Source of the DNA: Lysinibacillus sp. FSL M8-0337
GTDB lineage: Bacteria > Bacillota > Bacilli > Bacillales_A > Planococcaceae
Reading direction: 5' to 3'
NCBI RefSeq assembly: GCF_038593855.1
Contig: NZ_CP151996.1
Coordinates: 2,666,001-2,730,000, forward strand
DNA length: 64,000 nt
Below are positions 38,406 to 48,087 of this stretch, in pieces. The notes below the pieces were generated by a model. The model ran no database searches. It was given only the letters and a program-made list of their open reading frames with translations, and was not told where the DNA came from. Numbering within the stretch: the first letter of the stretch is position 1; every line of letters starts with the position of its first letter. The position numbers and the translations under genes are program-made.

Positions 38406-38440
38406 CAAAAACCCCAATTTCGCGTCTCCGAAAATTGGGG
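38406..38440 (-). terminator. Terminator of the argG-argH operon
   Basis: CCCCAATTTT (minus strand) pairs with AAATTGGGG across 38412-38440 and is followed by GTTTTTG. It lies 145 bp after argH. Confidence 0.7.
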
Positions 38441-38584
38441 ATTGTCCTTCACATATGTAAGGTGCTCTTTTTTGTTTCACCCTCTGGCTCTACAAAAAAA
38501 GGATTAAGGTTTTTCATAGTGCCTCACTGGACAGCTTTAATGAATATCTATGCAAATGTCTCTATGGACTTGCACGCAAAATAG

Positions 38585-39958
38585 TTAAGAAAGACAAGCT
38601 TTTGCTTTAGCGATTTGAATATTGACTTGATCGAAACCAGTACCACCTAATGAATGACGACGGCGTACAGCGGCTTCAGGTGCTAATACGTCATAAATAT
38701 CCGCTTCGATAAGCTCACTTTCTTTTTTCATATCTTCAATCGGTAAATCTAATAAATAAATGCCTTTTTGAATACATGTAAACACTAATTTACCCGTTAC
38801 TTCATGTGCTTCTCGGAATGGCATGCCTTTTGTTGCAAGGTAATCTGCTAATTCCGTGGCATTTGAGAAGTCAGAGTGGACTGCCTTGTGCAGACGCTCC
38901 GTATTCACTGTCATTGTGCGTACCATACCTTCAAAGATTTTCAAAGAGCCAAGAATTGTATGCACGGTATCGAACATTCCTTCTTTGTCTTCTTGCATGT
39001 CTTTGTTGTATGTTAACGGCGTTCCTTTTAGCACTGTCAGTAAGCCCATTAGGTTACCATACACACGACCAGTTTTACCGCGAATTAACTCCGCCATATC
39101 TGGATTTTTCTTCTGTGGCATAATGGATGAGCCTGTCGAGAATGCATCATCCAATTCGATAAACTTAAATTCATCTGTTGACCACAAAATGATTTCCTCA
39201 GCAAAGCGAGATAAATGCGCCATTAATAATGATGAATTGCTTAAAAATTCGACGATAAAATCACGATCACTGACAGCATCCATAGAATTCGCATACACTT
39301 CACTAAAACCAAGTAGCTCCGCTGATTTTAGACGATCAATCGGGAAAGTTGTCCCTGCCATGGCACCAGCACCTAATGGTAAGATATCAATACGTTTAAT
39401 GGATTCCGTAAAACGTTGTTTATCGCGTTCAAGCATCCAAAAGTATGCCATTAAATGATGTGCAAAAGAAATGGGCTGTGCACGTTGTAAATGCGTGTAA
39501 CCTGGCGCAATTGTTTCAACATGCTCCTCTGCTTTTTCTAGTAACGTTTTTTGGAATGTCTCGATACAATCAATGGCTTCCTTTACACGTTTCTTTAAGA
39601 AAATATGCATATCCGTTGCAACTTGGTCATTACGGCTACGGCCTGTATGCAGTTTACCACCAACTGGTCCTATGCAATCAATGAGCATTTTTTCAAGGTT
39701 TAAATGAATATCTTCATTGGCAACAGTAAATTCAAGCTCACCAGCGACTGCTTTTTCCTGTAATTGTGCGAGACCGCCAAGAATAGCTTCTACATCCTCT
39801 GCTGGTAAAATTCCCGTTGCACCAAGCATCGTGACATGTGCGACACTACCTTCTAGGTCTTCCAATACAAGTTGCTGGTCAAAGCCGATGGATGCGCCAA
39901 ACTCATCGACCCATGCTTCTGCTGATTTTTGGAAACGTCCGCCCCAAAGTTTTGTCAT
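38585..39958 (-). CDS. argH: Argininosuccinate lyase
   Basis: A 457-aa lyase that splits argininosuccinate into arginine and fumarate, the last step of arginine synthesis. The fumarase-superfamily signature [12 protein letters not shown] lies near residue 278, with the catalytic Ser, and HTGRSRNDQ near 108 and the His of [10 protein letters not shown] near 157. The gene follows argG after 80 bp. Its ribosome-binding site AAGGTGAG is partly inside a possible stem (AAAAGGTG with CACCTTTT, 39966-39997), which could tune translation. Confidence 0.97.
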   Translation of the reverse strand: MTKLWGGRFQKSAEAWVDEFGASIGFDQQLVLEDLEGSVAHVTMLGATGILPAEDVEAILGGLAQLQEKAVAGELEFTVANEDIHLNLEKMLIDCIGPVGGKLHTGRSRNDQVATDMHIFLKKRVKEAIDCIETFQKTLLEKAEEHVETIAPGYTHLQRAQPISFAHHLMAYFWMLERDKQRFTESIKRIDILPLGAGAMAGTTFPIDRLKSAELLGFSEVYANSMDAVSDRDFIVEFLSNSSLLMAHLSRFAEEIILWSTDEFKFIELDDAFSTGSSIMPQKKNPDMAELIRGKTGRVYGNLMGLLTVLKGTPLTYNKDMQEDKEGMFDTVHTILGSLKIFEGMVRTMTVNTERLHKAVHSDFSNATELADYLATKGMPFREAHEVTGKLVFTCIQKGIYLLDLPIEDMKKESELIEADIYDVLAPEAAVRRRHSLGGTGFDQVNIQIAKAKACLS

Positions 39959-40038
39959 AACAGCTCACCTTTTCCTAAATTACTTATCGAAAAGGTGCAG
40001 TACAGCGTTCATGCTACACTACACCCTACTTTTAATAA

Positions 40039-41232
40039 TTATTTTTTATTAACTGAAGAGTTAACCACTGTTGGCAGACCCCATAATTCGATGAAGCCTA
40101 CAGCAGATGCGTGGTTGAATTGGTCTTCTTTAGAGTATGTTGCTAATTTTTCGTTGTATAATGAGTTTGGTGATTTACGTCCTTCTACAATGGCATGACC
40201 TTTGTAAAGTTTCACACGTACTGTACCATTTACGTATTGCTGTGATTCAGCAAGGAATGCTTGTAATGCATCACGTAAAGGAGAGAACCATAAACCATCA
40301 TATATTAATTCAGATAATTTTTTCTCAATCACTGGTTTGAAGTGTGCTAGTTCTTTCACAAGTGTTAAGTCTTCAAGCTCTTTATGAGCAGTTAACAGTA
40401 CTTTTGCACCTGGAATTTCGTATACTTCACGAGATTTAATACCAACTAAACGGTTTTCAACATGGTCGATACGACCAACACCGTGCGCACCTGCTACTGC
40501 ATTTAGTTCTTGAATTAAATCAGCAAGTTTCATTTCTTTGCCGTTTAAAGATACAGGTTTACCAGCAATAAATTCGATTTCTACATATTCAGCTTCATTT
40601 GGTGCGTTTTCAACAGAAACCGTTAAGCCATACGCTTCTTCTGGAGGAGATACCCAAGGATCTTCCATTACGCCTGCTTCGTTTGCACGGCCCCATAAGT
40701 TTTGGTCAATTGAGAATGGTGAATCTAATGTTGCCGGAATCGGTACATTATGTTTCATTGCATATTCGATTTCTTCATCACGGCTCCAACCCCACTCACG
40801 TACAGGAGCTAGTACTTCTAAATCTGGATTTAATGCTTTTATTGACACTTCGAAACGAACTTGGTCGTTTCCTTTACCTGTACAACCGTGAGCAACCGCA
40901 TCCGCACCCACTTGGTTAGCAATTTCCACTAACTTTTTAGAAATTAAAGGACGAGAAAGTGCTGATACTAATGGATATTTTTGTTCGTACCAAGTATGTG
41001 CTTGTAATGAAATAAGTGCGTATCCTTCAGCGAATTCATCTTTCGCATCCACCATATATGATTCAATAGCACCTACTTGAAGTGCTTTATTTTTTACAAA
41101 TTCAAGATCTTTTCCTTCACCAACGTCTAGACAAACTGCGATAACGTCCCAACCTTGTTCTTTTAACCACGGAATTGCTACAGAAGTATCAAGACCGCCT
41201 GAGTATGCTAAAACTACTTTTTTATTTGCCAT
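40039..41232 (-). CDS. argG: Argininosuccinate synthase
   Basis: A 397-aa ATP-dependent ligase of citrulline and aspartate. The PP-loop AYSGGLDTS lies near residue 9, with the citrulline/aspartate-binding [14 protein letters not shown] near 115 and [13 protein letters not shown] near 165. Its product is used by argH directly downstream. TTGGAGGCGC precedes the ATG. A promoter with ArgR-like palindromes lies upstream. Confidence 0.97.
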   Translation of the reverse strand: MANKKVVLAYSGGLDTSVAIPWLKEQGWDVIAVCLDVGEGKDLEFVKNKALQVGAIESYMVDAKDEFAEGYALISLQAHTWYEQKYPLVSALSRPLISKKLVEIANQVGADAVAHGCTGKGNDQVRFEVSIKALNPDLEVLAPVREWGWSRDEEIEYAMKHNVPIPATLDSPFSIDQNLWGRANEAGVMEDPWVSPPEEAYGLTVSVENAPNEAEYVEIEFIAGKPVSLNGKEMKLADLIQELNAVAGAHGVGRIDHVENRLVGIKSREVYEIPGAKVLLTAHKELEDLTLVKELAHFKPVIEKKLSELIYDGLWFSPLRDALQAFLAESQQYVNGTVRVKLYKGHAIVEGRKSPNSLYNEKLATYSKEDQFNHASAVGFIELWGLPTVVNSSVNKK

Positions 41233-41263
41233 ACAAAATGCGCCTCCAATTGCTCTATATGAT

Positions 41264-41356
41264 ATGTATGTTTATACATTCACTTAAAAGTTTATACACG
41301 AATAGTACCATGTTATAAAAATAAATACAAGTGCATTTTTATAAAAAAATACACTT
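41264..41356 (-). promoter_or_regulatory. argG promoter with probable ArgR boxes
   Basis: On the minus strand TTGTAT (41325-41330), a 17-bp spacer and TACTAT (41302-41307) form a promoter. A 28-bp AT-rich inverted repeat (41329-41356, AAGTGCATTTTT with its near complement) overlaps the -35, and a second palindrome ATGTATGTTTATACAT lies at 41264-41279 in the leader. Both fit the AT-rich palindromic style of ArgR/AhrC sites (TGAAT...ATTCA). Binding is inferred. Confidence 0.6.
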
Positions 41357-41397
41357 TTACGAAGAATGTTAAAAGTCTGCAATAACAATGGTTAATT

Positions 41398-41444
41398 GGT
41401 GACTGGCACGCAAAATATTCAGAATTTTCCGGGTGACTGGCACC
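41398..41444 (+). repeat. Dispersed GGTGACTGGCAC repeat, direct pair
   Basis: GGTGACTGGCAC appears at 41398-41409 and again at 41432-41443, spaced by an ATTCAGAAT-containing segment. The block is related, in reverse complement, to the right end of the repeat at 31888-31998. It abuts the stop codon of the SDR gene. Confidence 0.55.
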
Positions 41445-41445
41445 G

Positions 41446-42201
41446 TTATTTCTTATTGAATAGTGGTTTGGCTAAAAATTCGATTGTAGCAGGCGCTAAC
41501 GCATATAGTTTACTCGTCAAGCCCATGATTTTTGGCAAGTTTACTTCTCGAACTGGGCGCTCTATCGTTTTTACTGTCGCCTGTGCCACTTCTTCAGGTG
41601 TTAAAAGAAATCGACCTAGAGACTCACGATATCCGCTTTCATCGTTCACTTTATCTAAAAATGGTGTATCAATTGGTCCCGGGTGAATGGCTGTTACTTT
41701 AATATTATAGGGTGCTAGCTCCATACGCAGACCATTGGTAAAACCAACAATGGCATGCTTTGTTGCCGCATAAACACTAGCCTTCGGTGTAGCAACCTTG
41801 CCGGCCTGTGAACCGATAAAAATCAGTTGCCCCTGTTCATGCGCAATCATTGGTGCAGCTAGACGTTTTGCTAAATACATTGGCACGCGCACATTGAGCT
41901 CCAGCATTTCGCTTATATGTTCATCCGATAACAACGGCGCAATAGCAAACTTACCAACTCCCGCAGAAAAAATGGCTACATCGAGCGGAGGCAGTTGCGC
42001 ACATACTTCATCAATGGCTGTAAGTGACGTTAAATCAGCTTGTATAACATTGGCACCTAAACGTTGTAATGTTTTTAACGCTACTTCATTACGCCCTGTT
42101 GCATACACATGATGACCTTGTGCAACTAATAATTCTGTAATTTTTAACCCTACACCACTCGTTGCACCTGTTACAAAGATTGTCTTTTTATTCATTTTCA
42201 T
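41446..42201 (-). CDS. Short-chain dehydrogenase/reductase
   Basis: A 251-aa classical SDR. The cofactor motif TGATSGVG lies near residue 12, NAG-equivalent SAGVG near 87, the catalytic Ser in IFIGSQAG near 138 and YAATK (Tyr-x3-Lys) near 152. NATGRNE after beta-2 hints at NADP use through the Arg. Substrate unknown. It follows the metallo-hydrolase gene by 9 bp on the same strand, suggesting co-transcription. Confidence 0.88.
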   Translation of the reverse strand: MKMNKKTIFVTGATSGVGLKITELLVAQGHHVYATGRNEVALKTLQRLGANVIQADLTSLTAIDEVCAQLPPLDVAIFSAGVGKFAIAPLLSDEHISEMLELNVRVPMYLAKRLAAPMIAHEQGQLIFIGSQAGKVATPKASVYAATKHAIVGFTNGLRMELAPYNIKVTAIHPGPIDTPFLDKVNDESGYRESLGRFLLTPEEVAQATVKTIERPVREVNLPKIMGLTSKLYALAPATIEFLAKPLFNKK

Positions 42202-42210
42202 GTATGAACC

Positions 42211-43158
42211 CTACTTTCTTTTAAAGAAATAGATACCTGCCTCATTTTTCACGGAAACCACAAGATGATTTGCCTCTAAATAATCTAAATGTCCAAGTGT
42301 TTTAGACAATGTCAAGCCTAGTTGATGCTGAAAAATCGAAGGATATAAACGCTTTGTCATTTGTACAACTGTTAACTGATCATTTCCTAGTAACTCATAG
42401 ACCTTCATAGATTGTTGGTGTTGTCTTTCTAGTCGCTTATCAATGAGAGCTGGTATTTCTTCTAAATTTGCGCCATGCCCTGTATACATGATATTCACTG
42501 GCAATTGACGCAATATTTCTAGTGAAGCATTATATTGCAACAATGATTTTGGTCGACCTGATGTGCGATCTAGAGGAGGTTCGATTAATGGATTAGGTGT
42601 TATTTTTTCTAATAATAAATCTCCACCAATTACATAATGTAATTTTTCATCCCAAAAAATAAAATGACTTTGCGCATGCCCTAATGTTTCAAATACTTTT
42701 AACCCAGGATGACCTGGAACTTCATCGCCATCGTATAAAATTTGAGTTAATGGTCGCTCCCCTACAAGCTCTAATTCTCGTCGTACATGGACACTATGCT
42801 CAATATATGCCTGTGGAACCCCGTGTTCGAACAAACGCTCACTGTAAAACTGCTCATGATAACGTAAAAAATCTTCGTCATGTCGTAACCATTTATCGTT
42901 ATAGGCATGGCCTAAAATTTCTGCATGTGGAAAAGCATCCACCCAACCTGCATGATCGGGATGGTGATGGGTTAACACAACTTGTTCAATATCTCGTAAA
43001 TCAAAGCCAGCTGCCCGAATACCCCATTTCAGTGCATCATAAGCTTCCATTGTTTTCGGACCAACATCAAAAATCGTTAATGCATCACCTTTGACAATAA
43101 ATGCATTGACATCTCCTACTTCATAGGGTGTTGGAATTTCTATTTTGTGTATCGACAA
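42211..43158 (-). CDS. Metallo-beta-lactamase-fold hydrolase
   Basis: A 315-aa MBL-fold protein with zinc motif THHHPDHAGW (HxHxDH) near residue 65, a later His in LGHAQSHFIFW near 180, Asp in VIGGDLLLE near 200 and His in YTGHG near 245, then a helical C-terminal tail. This layout fits the glyoxalase II-like/LACTB2 group of thioesterases and nucleases. The TTG at 43158 (MSIHKIEIPTP) has AAAGGGGGAGA just upstream; a start at 43200 would translate through that site. The substrate is unknown. Confidence 0.85.
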   Translation of the reverse strand: MSIHKIEIPTPYEVGDVNAFIVKGDALTIFDVGPKTMEAYDALKWGIRAAGFDLRDIEQVVLTHHHPDHAGWVDAFPHAEILGHAYNDKWLRHDEDFLRYHEQFYSERLFEHGVPQAYIEHSVHVRRELELVGERPLTQILYDGDEVPGHPGLKVFETLGHAQSHFIFWDEKLHYVIGGDLLLEKITPNPLIEPPLDRTSGRPKSLLQYNASLEILRQLPVNIMYTGHGANLEEIPALIDKRLERQHQQSMKVYELLGNDQLTVVQMTKRLYPSIFQHQLGLTLSKTLGHLDYLEANHLVVSVKNEAGIYFFKRK

Positions 43159-43238
43159 AGCTGTCTCCCCCTTTAATGTAAATAATGAATACTCATTCAC
43201 CTATTTTACAAGTTTTTCTTTCTTAAGTCACCCTCCTG

Positions 43239-43267
43239 TTGACAGCTTGACGTATTATTACTATAAT
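43239..43267 (+). promoter_or_regulatory. Consensus sigma-A promoter of the proC T-box transcript
   Basis: TTGACA (43239-43244), a 17-bp spacer and TATAAT (43262-43267) match consensus perfectly. It precedes the T-box leader by about 25 bp. Confidence 0.9.
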
Positions 43268-43289
43268 TTTGAATAATCAAATTATTATA

Positions 43290-43528
43290 TGTGCGTTGAG
43301 GAAGCCAAGTATGTAAATGGTGAAGGTGTTTAGAGAGTGTTACATTTGCTGCAAGTAACATCACCCAATCCCAATACAGAACCTACTTCTGAGCAGTTAT
43401 GACAACATAACCGTTCCCCCTTGCGATAAAAGGGCTAAGAGTTGTGCCGAATTGGCAAACAAAGGTGGTACCGCGGAAACGACAGCGTTTTCGTCCTTCT
43501 ATTTAAGGACGAGAACGCTTTTTTATTT
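43290..43528 (+). promoter_or_regulatory. T-box leader of proC, Pro (CCU) specifier
   Basis: Stem I has AGAGAGTG (43332-43339) and GCTGCAAG (43348-43355). The specifier loop reads GAACCTACTT, giving CCT (43382-43384) followed by A, a proline codon. The T-box motif AAAGGTGGTACCGCGG is at 43461-43476. The terminator AGCGTTTTCGTCCTT (43484-43498) pairs with 43505-43519 and ends in TTTTTT. Uncharged tRNA-Pro should allow read-through into proC. Confidence 0.92.
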
Positions 43529-43547
43529 TGAATCGGAGGTTTTCCCT

Positions 43548-44354
43548 ATGAAAAAAATTTTATTTATCGGTGCTGGCTCCATGGCAGAAGCATTGATGCA
43601 AGGTTGGATAAAACAAAACGTATTTACACCACACGAAATTTATGTCACCAATCGCTCAGATAAGGAACGTTTACAGTTTTTACACGATACGTATGGCGTC
43701 CAGACTAGCATTGAGGATGCGATATACCAGCAAGCAGACTTGATTATTTTGGCGATGAAACCAAAGGATGCCATCAAGGCAATGCTTGAACTGAAAAACA
43801 AAATGACTGAACATACGGCCATTCTATCCATTTTAGCTGGTATTGCTATTAGCACGATCACTGAGCAATTAGGATTACGTCCAGTCGCTCGCGTAATGCC
43901 TAATACATCTGCAACAATTGGCATGTCGGCAAGTGGCATAGCATTTAATGCGCAAGTATCGGCTACACAGCGTGCCATGTTTTTACAATTATTAGAAGCT
44001 GTTGGATCTGTAATTGAAGTGGAGGAAGACCAATTGCATGCCGTTACAGCACTCTCTGGAAGTGGTCCTGCTTATATTTATTATCTAATGGAAGCTTTTG
44101 AACGGGTTGGTATGGAAGTGGGGCTGTCAAAAGATACTGTCAGACTTCTTATGACCCAAACGCTCGCTGGTACAGCTGAAATGCTCAAACAATCTATTGA
44201 CGAACCTGATGTCCTTCGTAAAAAAGTGACAAGTCCAGGTGGTACAACAGAAGCTGGCATTAAAGCACTTGAACAGTATCAATTTAATGCCGCGATTGAA
44301 GCTTGCATTAAAGAAGCAGAAGCTCGATCTCGCGCACTTGCAAAAAGCAAATAA
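43548..44354 (+). CDS. proC: Pyrroline-5-carboxylate reductase
   Basis: A 268-aa NAD(P)H enzyme that makes proline from pyrroline-5-carboxylate. The Rossmann motif FIGAGSMAEALMQGW starts at residue 5 and the C-terminal signature ALSGSGPAYIYYLMEAF lies near 166, followed by SPGGTTEAGIKALE. The ATG at 43548 has CGGAGG upstream; the longer frame from 43452 runs through the T-box terminator and is not translated. Control by a proline-specific T-box fits its role as the last step of the pathway. Confidence 0.96.
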   Translation: MKKILFIGAGSMAEALMQGWIKQNVFTPHEIYVTNRSDKERLQFLHDTYGVQTSIEDAIYQQADLIILAMKPKDAIKAMLELKNKMTEHTAILSILAGIAISTITEQLGLRPVARVMPNTSATIGMSASGIAFNAQVSATQRAMFLQLLEAVGSVIEVEEDQLHAVTALSGSGPAYIYYLMEAFERVGMEVGLSKDTVRLLMTQTLAGTAEMLKQSIDEPDVLRKKVTSPGGTTEAGIKALEQYQFNAAIEACIKEAEARSRALAKSK

Positions 44355-44399
44355 TCCATGCAAAATGGAGGTAATAACTAGGAATTAGGAGGGCTTGAA

Positions 44400-45410
44400 T
44401 TGACTAAATTATTTGCACCATACCAATTGCAATCAATTACCTTAAAAAACCGCATTGTCATGGCCCCCATGTGTATGTATTCTGCGAAGGAAGACGGACT
44501 TGTAACACCATTCCATCTTGTGCATTATGCAACACGCGCCGCTGGGCAAATTGGTTTAATACTATTGGAAGCTACTGCAGTAGTACCTGAAGGGCGCATC
44601 TCTAGTAATGACCTTGGTATTTGGGATGACACTCATATCGAAGGGTTACAACAATTAGTAACAAATATGCAAGCTTACGGAGCGAAAACGGGCATTCAGC
44701 TTGCTCATGCAGGACGTAAAGCAACTGTAGAGGGTGACATCTTTGCCCCTTCAGCGATGGCTTTTAGTGATGCTTATAAAACACCACGTGAGATGACACT
44801 TGCCGATATTGACAATGTTATTGAAGCCTTTAAAAATGCAGCTGTGCGCGCTCGTCAAGCAGGCTTTGATGTGTTGGAGATTCATGGCGCACATGGCTAT
44901 TTGATTAGTGAATTTTTATCACCTGCAACAAATAAACGTAGCGATCAATACGGTGGCTCACAGGAAAATCGCTATCGCTTATTGCGTCAAGTTATTGATG
45001 CCATCCGAAGTGTCTGGGAAGGTCCCCTACTCGTTCGTGTATCTGCTGAAGACTATGCACAAGATGGCACAACAATGGAGGACTTTATCGTTTTTAGTCG
45101 ATGGATGAAATCACAAGGCGTAGATTTAGTGGATGTCTCTACTGGCGGAGTCGTACAGGCAGACATTCATCCATTCCCTGGCTACCAAGTGCCACATGCG
45201 GAAGCGATTAAACTTGGCGCAAATATTCCTACTGGTGCAGTGGGTCTAATTACAATTGCGCAGCATGCAGAAGAAATATTGCAAAATAATCGTGCTGATT
45301 TAATTTTTTTAGGTCGTGTTTTATTGCGCGAGCCTTACTGGCCTTTGCATGCTGCCAAAGAACTCGGCGCAAAAATCGAACCGCCCGTGCAGTATGTTCG
45401 TGGTTGGTAA
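44400..45410 (+). CDS. namA: NADPH dehydrogenase, old yellow enzyme family (YqjM/NamA-like)
   Basis: A 336-aa FMN ene-reductase. Family features include [13 protein letters not shown] near residue 21, with the Cys and Tyr typical of the YqjM subclass, the substrate His in HAGRKA near 100, EIHGAHGYL near 160 and FMN-binding [12 protein letters not shown] near the end. These proteins reduce electrophilic enones and take part in oxidative and electrophile stress responses. The TTG start has TAGGAGGG upstream. It follows proC by 45 bp and may be partly co-transcribed with it. Confidence 0.92.
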   Translation: MTKLFAPYQLQSITLKNRIVMAPMCMYSAKEDGLVTPFHLVHYATRAAGQIGLILLEATAVVPEGRISSNDLGIWDDTHIEGLQQLVTNMQAYGAKTGIQLAHAGRKATVEGDIFAPSAMAFSDAYKTPREMTLADIDNVIEAFKNAAVRARQAGFDVLEIHGAHGYLISEFLSPATNKRSDQYGGSQENRYRLLRQVIDAIRSVWEGPLLVRVSAEDYAQDGTTMEDFIVFSRWMKSQGVDLVDVSTGGVVQADIHPFPGYQVPHAEAIKLGANIPTGAVGLITIAQHAEEILQNNRADLIFLGRVLLREPYWPLHAAKELGAKIEPPVQYVRGW

Positions 45411-45420
45411 CACAAAAATG

Positions 45421-45460
45421 GCTGATAGCTTGGAATCTTTCAAGCTATCAGCGTTTTTTT
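45421..45460 (+). terminator. Terminator of the proC-namA unit
   Basis: GCTGATAGCTTG (45421-45432) pairs perfectly with CAAGCTATCAGC (45441-45452), followed by seven Ts. Confidence 0.9.
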
Positions 45461-45466
45461 GGCGTT

Positions 45467-45550
45467 TTGTAGCGATTGAGATGATTTTCGTGGCGATTAC
45501 TTACTATTTCATGGCGATTGAGCTTAGGTTAGTGGCGATTCCCACACTTA
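45467..45550 (+). repeat. 21-bp tandem repeat, four units, core TGGCGATT (locus 2)
   Basis: GCGATT occurs at 45472, 45493, 45514 and 45535, exactly 21 bases apart. Units read TTTYRTGGCGATT plus eight variable bases. In one plus-strand frame the units encode heptads FVAIEMI, FVAITYY, FMAIELR and LVAIPTL. As at locus 1 (4358-4462), the array starts right after the terminator of a plus-strand gene. No start codon with a ribosome-binding site is seen. Confidence 0.75.
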
Positions 45551-46603
45551 CTTTGCTGTATATTTTTTAATTGCTGGTATGATGTCACAGCCAATGATTT
45601 CGATATTCTTCATTATTTGATCGAAAGGTACGCCTCCAAAATCAATTTGTGCCATAAAACGTTGCATGCCATACAGTTCATATTGATACAGCAATTTTTC
45701 AATAATTTGTTCCTTACTACCGACCATTAGGGCATCTCGTGTATCAATCGCTTCAGCAAATTGTTGTTTTGGATAGCCACCACCACGAATTGCTTGGAAA
45801 CCTCCATTAAGATGAGGATACATATTTTGCAAAGCTTCTTTTGATGTATCTGCTACGTAAAATAAACTTGTTGTTGCTATCGGTAGCTTTTCTGCATCAA
45901 AACCACTTCGATCAGCTGCTTCACGATAAGCATCCACGGAAGGTTTAAAGTTAATGGCAGGTCCACCTAATGTCGTTAACATCATTGGAATGCCCATATA
46001 GCCAGCTTTTATAGCACTTGCAGGAGGACCGCCAACCGCGCGCCAAATAGGCAATGCGCCATTTTTCGGATGTGGTAAAACTTGCGCATTATGAAGCGGT
46101 GCTCTATACTGCCCTTCCCATGACACAAGCTCTTCTTCATTGAGCTTTTTTAACAGTGCTAATTTTTCCTCAAAAATTTCTTCGTAGTCTTGTAAATTGA
46201 CACCTAGTAAATGATAGGCTCCAACGCGCGACCCTCGACCTGCTACAATTTCCGCACGTCCATCAGAAATCAAATCAATTGTGGCAAAATCCTCATAGAC
46301 TCTTACTGGATCGGATACACTTAGCACGGTCGCAGAACTAGCAATTTTTATTTTTGTCGTCGCTTGGGCAATGGCACCTAACACGACTGTATGGGCCTGC
46401 GTTGTAAAATACGACTGATGACTTTCCCCTACGCCAAATACATCGATGCCAGCTTGCTCCGCTAATTGGCTCATTTCAATTAGTTCTTGTATACGTTGCT
46501 GAGCTGAAATCCGATGACCTGTTAAGGGGTTCGGAATATGATCTCCGAGTGAATAAAGTCCAAATTCTAAACCTGCTGATTGATTGATACGATAATTTTC
46601 CAT
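45548..46603 (-). CDS. Luciferase-like monooxygenase (LLM class flavin-dependent)
   Basis: A 351-aa TIM-barrel flavoprotein of the bacterial luciferase-like group. Typical blocks are VFGVGESHQSYF near residue 55, KIKIASSATVLSVSDPVRVYEDFATIDLISDGRAEIVAGRGS near 84-125 and PIWRAVGGPPASA near 182. It uses reduced flavin and oxygen to oxidise an organic substrate. It is the last gene of a unit with a MarR regulator and a VOC-family dioxygenase, which suggests detoxification or use of an aromatic or quinone-like compound. Confidence 0.88.
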   Translation of the reverse strand: MENYRINQSAGLEFGLYSLGDHIPNPLTGHRISAQQRIQELIEMSQLAEQAGIDVFGVGESHQSYFTTQAHTVVLGAIAQATTKIKIASSATVLSVSDPVRVYEDFATIDLISDGRAEIVAGRGSRVGAYHLLGVNLQDYEEIFEEKLALLKKLNEEELVSWEGQYRAPLHNAQVLPHPKNGALPIWRAVGGPPASAIKAGYMGIPMMLTTLGGPAINFKPSVDAYREAADRSGFDAEKLPIATTSLFYVADTSKEALQNMYPHLNGGFQAIRGGGYPKQQFAEAIDTRDALMVGSKEQIIEKLLYQYELYGMQRFMAQIDFGGVPFDQIMKNIEIIGCDIIPAIKKYTAK

Positions 46604-46616
46604 TGTACTCTCCCCT

Positions 46617-47558
46617 TTAATCGAGTGGTTCTAAAATCGCTTCAATTTCTGTGCGCTTTGCTTCTAAAAATGGTGGCAAATCAAGTTCTCTTCCTAAATC
46701 CTCTATAGCAGAATCTACCGTAAAACCAGGCCCATCTGTTGCCATTTCAAAAAGAATGCCATTACGATCTCTAAAATAAAGGCTCTGGAAGTAATAACGA
46801 TCAACTACACCTGTGCTGTCTAAACCACGCGCTTTAATTACTGCATCCCATTGTTGAAGTTCTTCTACTGTAGCTACGCGCAGTGCAAGATGATGAATAC
46901 TTCCTCGACCTGGTTTTTCACTTGGTCCTTCCAACTCCTTGACGACGATTTCACCAAACGTTTCGCCAGCAATTGACTGAAGTCGTACTTCTATGTCATC
47001 TTCCGTAACAACGGTATAGTCAAAAAGCTCTTGTAATAAATTTACTGTACGCTGTAAATAACGAACAGTCATTTCCACTGTGCCCATCCCTAAAATACGA
47101 TGCTCTGATGCAATATCAGACCCATCCCACGCTTGCCACTCGGCTGGTATTGATTGTCCATTATGATTTAACAGCACCATGCGCAAGCCTTCATGATCCT
47201 CAAAAAGCAAAGCATCTTTACCTGCATATGTTGTAATATCACTGTGCTCCACTTGTAATAGCTCAAACCGTTTTTTCCAATATAGTAAACTATCATAGCT
47301 AGGCACTAATAAGCCGATGCGTGTAATGGCATTCGTTCCACGGACAGTACGCCCAGCTACAGGCATTTCAAAAAAAGTTAATTCTGTTCCGGCTGCCCCT
47401 GTAAGATCTCCATAAAATAAATGATACATCGAAGGAGAATCTTGATTGACAGTTTTTTTCACCCGACGTAAACCGAGGATTTTTGTGTAAAAATCGTTAT
47501 TCTTTTTGCCATTTTTCGTTAACATTGAAATATGATGATGACCGCTAATTTTTTGCAT
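46617..47558 (-). CDS. VOC family ring-cleaving dioxygenase-like protein
   Basis: A 313-aa protein with two VOC domains. It starts MQKISGHHHISMLT, with the first metal His, and has a second module from about residue 150 (ILGMGTVEMTVRYL) with HHLALRV near 223 and a Glu in GILFEMATD near 275. It resembles MhqA/MhqE/MhqO-type proteins of B. subtilis, which act on hydroquinones. TAGGAGG precedes the ATG at 47558; a longer frame from 47594 is unlikely because it spans the operator. Substrate inferred only. Confidence 0.87.
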   Translation of the reverse strand: MQKISGHHHISMLTKNGKKNNDFYTKILGLRRVKKTVNQDSPSMYHLFYGDLTGAAGTELTFFEMPVAGRTVRGTNAITRIGLLVPSYDSLLYWKKRFELLQVEHSDITTYAGKDALLFEDHEGLRMVLLNHNGQSIPAEWQAWDGSDIASEHRILGMGTVEMTVRYLQRTVNLLQELFDYTVVTEDDIEVRLQSIAGETFGEIVVKELEGPSEKPGRGSIHHLALRVATVEELQQWDAVIKARGLDSTGVVDRYYFQSLYFRDRNGILFEMATDGPGFTVDSAIEDLGRELDLPPFLEAKRTEIEAILEPLD

Positions 47559-47578
47559 ATAAAATCCTCCTAATGTTT

Positions 47579-47598
47579 TCACTTGACTACGCAAGTGA
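47579..47598 (-). promoter_or_regulatory. Operator copy 2 for the MarR regulator (TCACTT-N8-AAGTGA)
   Basis: The 20-bp dyad lies between the marR stop and the dioxygenase start, with the same half-sites and the same 8-bp spacing as the site over the marR promoter. It would allow separate control of the enzyme genes. Confidence 0.65.
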
Positions 47599-47612
47599 TG
47601 AAGTAAAAAAAA

Positions 47613-48056
47613 TCACACCTCGGGTAATTTTTTTTCTCGGCTATGTTTTTCTAGTTTTGACAGCAACGTATATAAAGCTTTCATTTCTTCTTCTGATAAA
47701 ACCTCTTCAAAAAATGAGGATTGAAAGTGAAGTTGGCTTGGCGTAGCAGCATCGATCAATTCCATCCCTTTTGCCGTGAGCGATATCGTTTTGGTCTTCC
47801 AATTTTGCTTGCGCTCTATAAGCCCCTCTTTTTCAAGACGTGCAAGCATCCGTGACATACCACCTTGGGTCACAGTAACCTTTTCGGCTAGTTGTGATTG
47901 CGTTAACGGTGCATAGGTTTTGATTTGAATGAGCACATCAAACTGTGCAGTTGTTAAGTTAAACCGTTTTAAAAATTCATTCGATAGCTGATTACTTTGA
48001 TTTGTAAAGCGCATCATTCGCAACCATGTAAGTGAGCCGAGTGTATGTTTTTCCAT
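47613..48056 (-). CDS. MarR family transcriptional regulator
   Basis: A 147-aa winged-helix repressor. The recognition helix region [33 protein letters not shown] (within residues 52-84) and the wing [10 protein letters not shown] follow MarR convention. Two identical-spacing dyads (47579-47598 and 48088-48107) flank the gene, one over its own promoter and one before the dioxygenase gene, so autorepression and control of both enzymes are likely. ATG at 48056 is preferred over GTG at 48059 because GGGAGGG is then seven bases away. No conserved redox Cys is apparent, so ligand sensing is more likely than thiol sensing. Confidence 0.9.
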   Translation of the reverse strand: MEKHTLGSLTWLRMMRFTNQSNQLSNEFLKRFNLTTAQFDVLIQIKTYAPLTQSQLAEKVTVTQGGMSRMLARLEKEGLIERKQNWKTKTISLTAKGMELIDAATPSQLHFQSSFFEEVLSEEEMKALYTLLSKLEKHSREKKLPEV

Positions 48057-48087
48057 CACTTTGCCCTCCCTTCCTCGAACTGTAAAC

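Noticed and set aside
38856..39458. 200-codon plus-strand ORF antisense to argH
   Set aside because: Lies wholly opposite a clear argH coding sequence, with no ribosome-binding site and no family features.
41412..41430. CodY box around ATTCAGAAT
   Set aside because: Three mismatches to the 15-bp consensus, and it lies inside a dispersed repeat at a gene 3' end rather than at a promoter.
45316..45570. 84-codon plus-strand ORF overlapping the namA end
   Set aside because: Most of it is out of frame within namA and crosses the terminator; only the repeat portion is notable.
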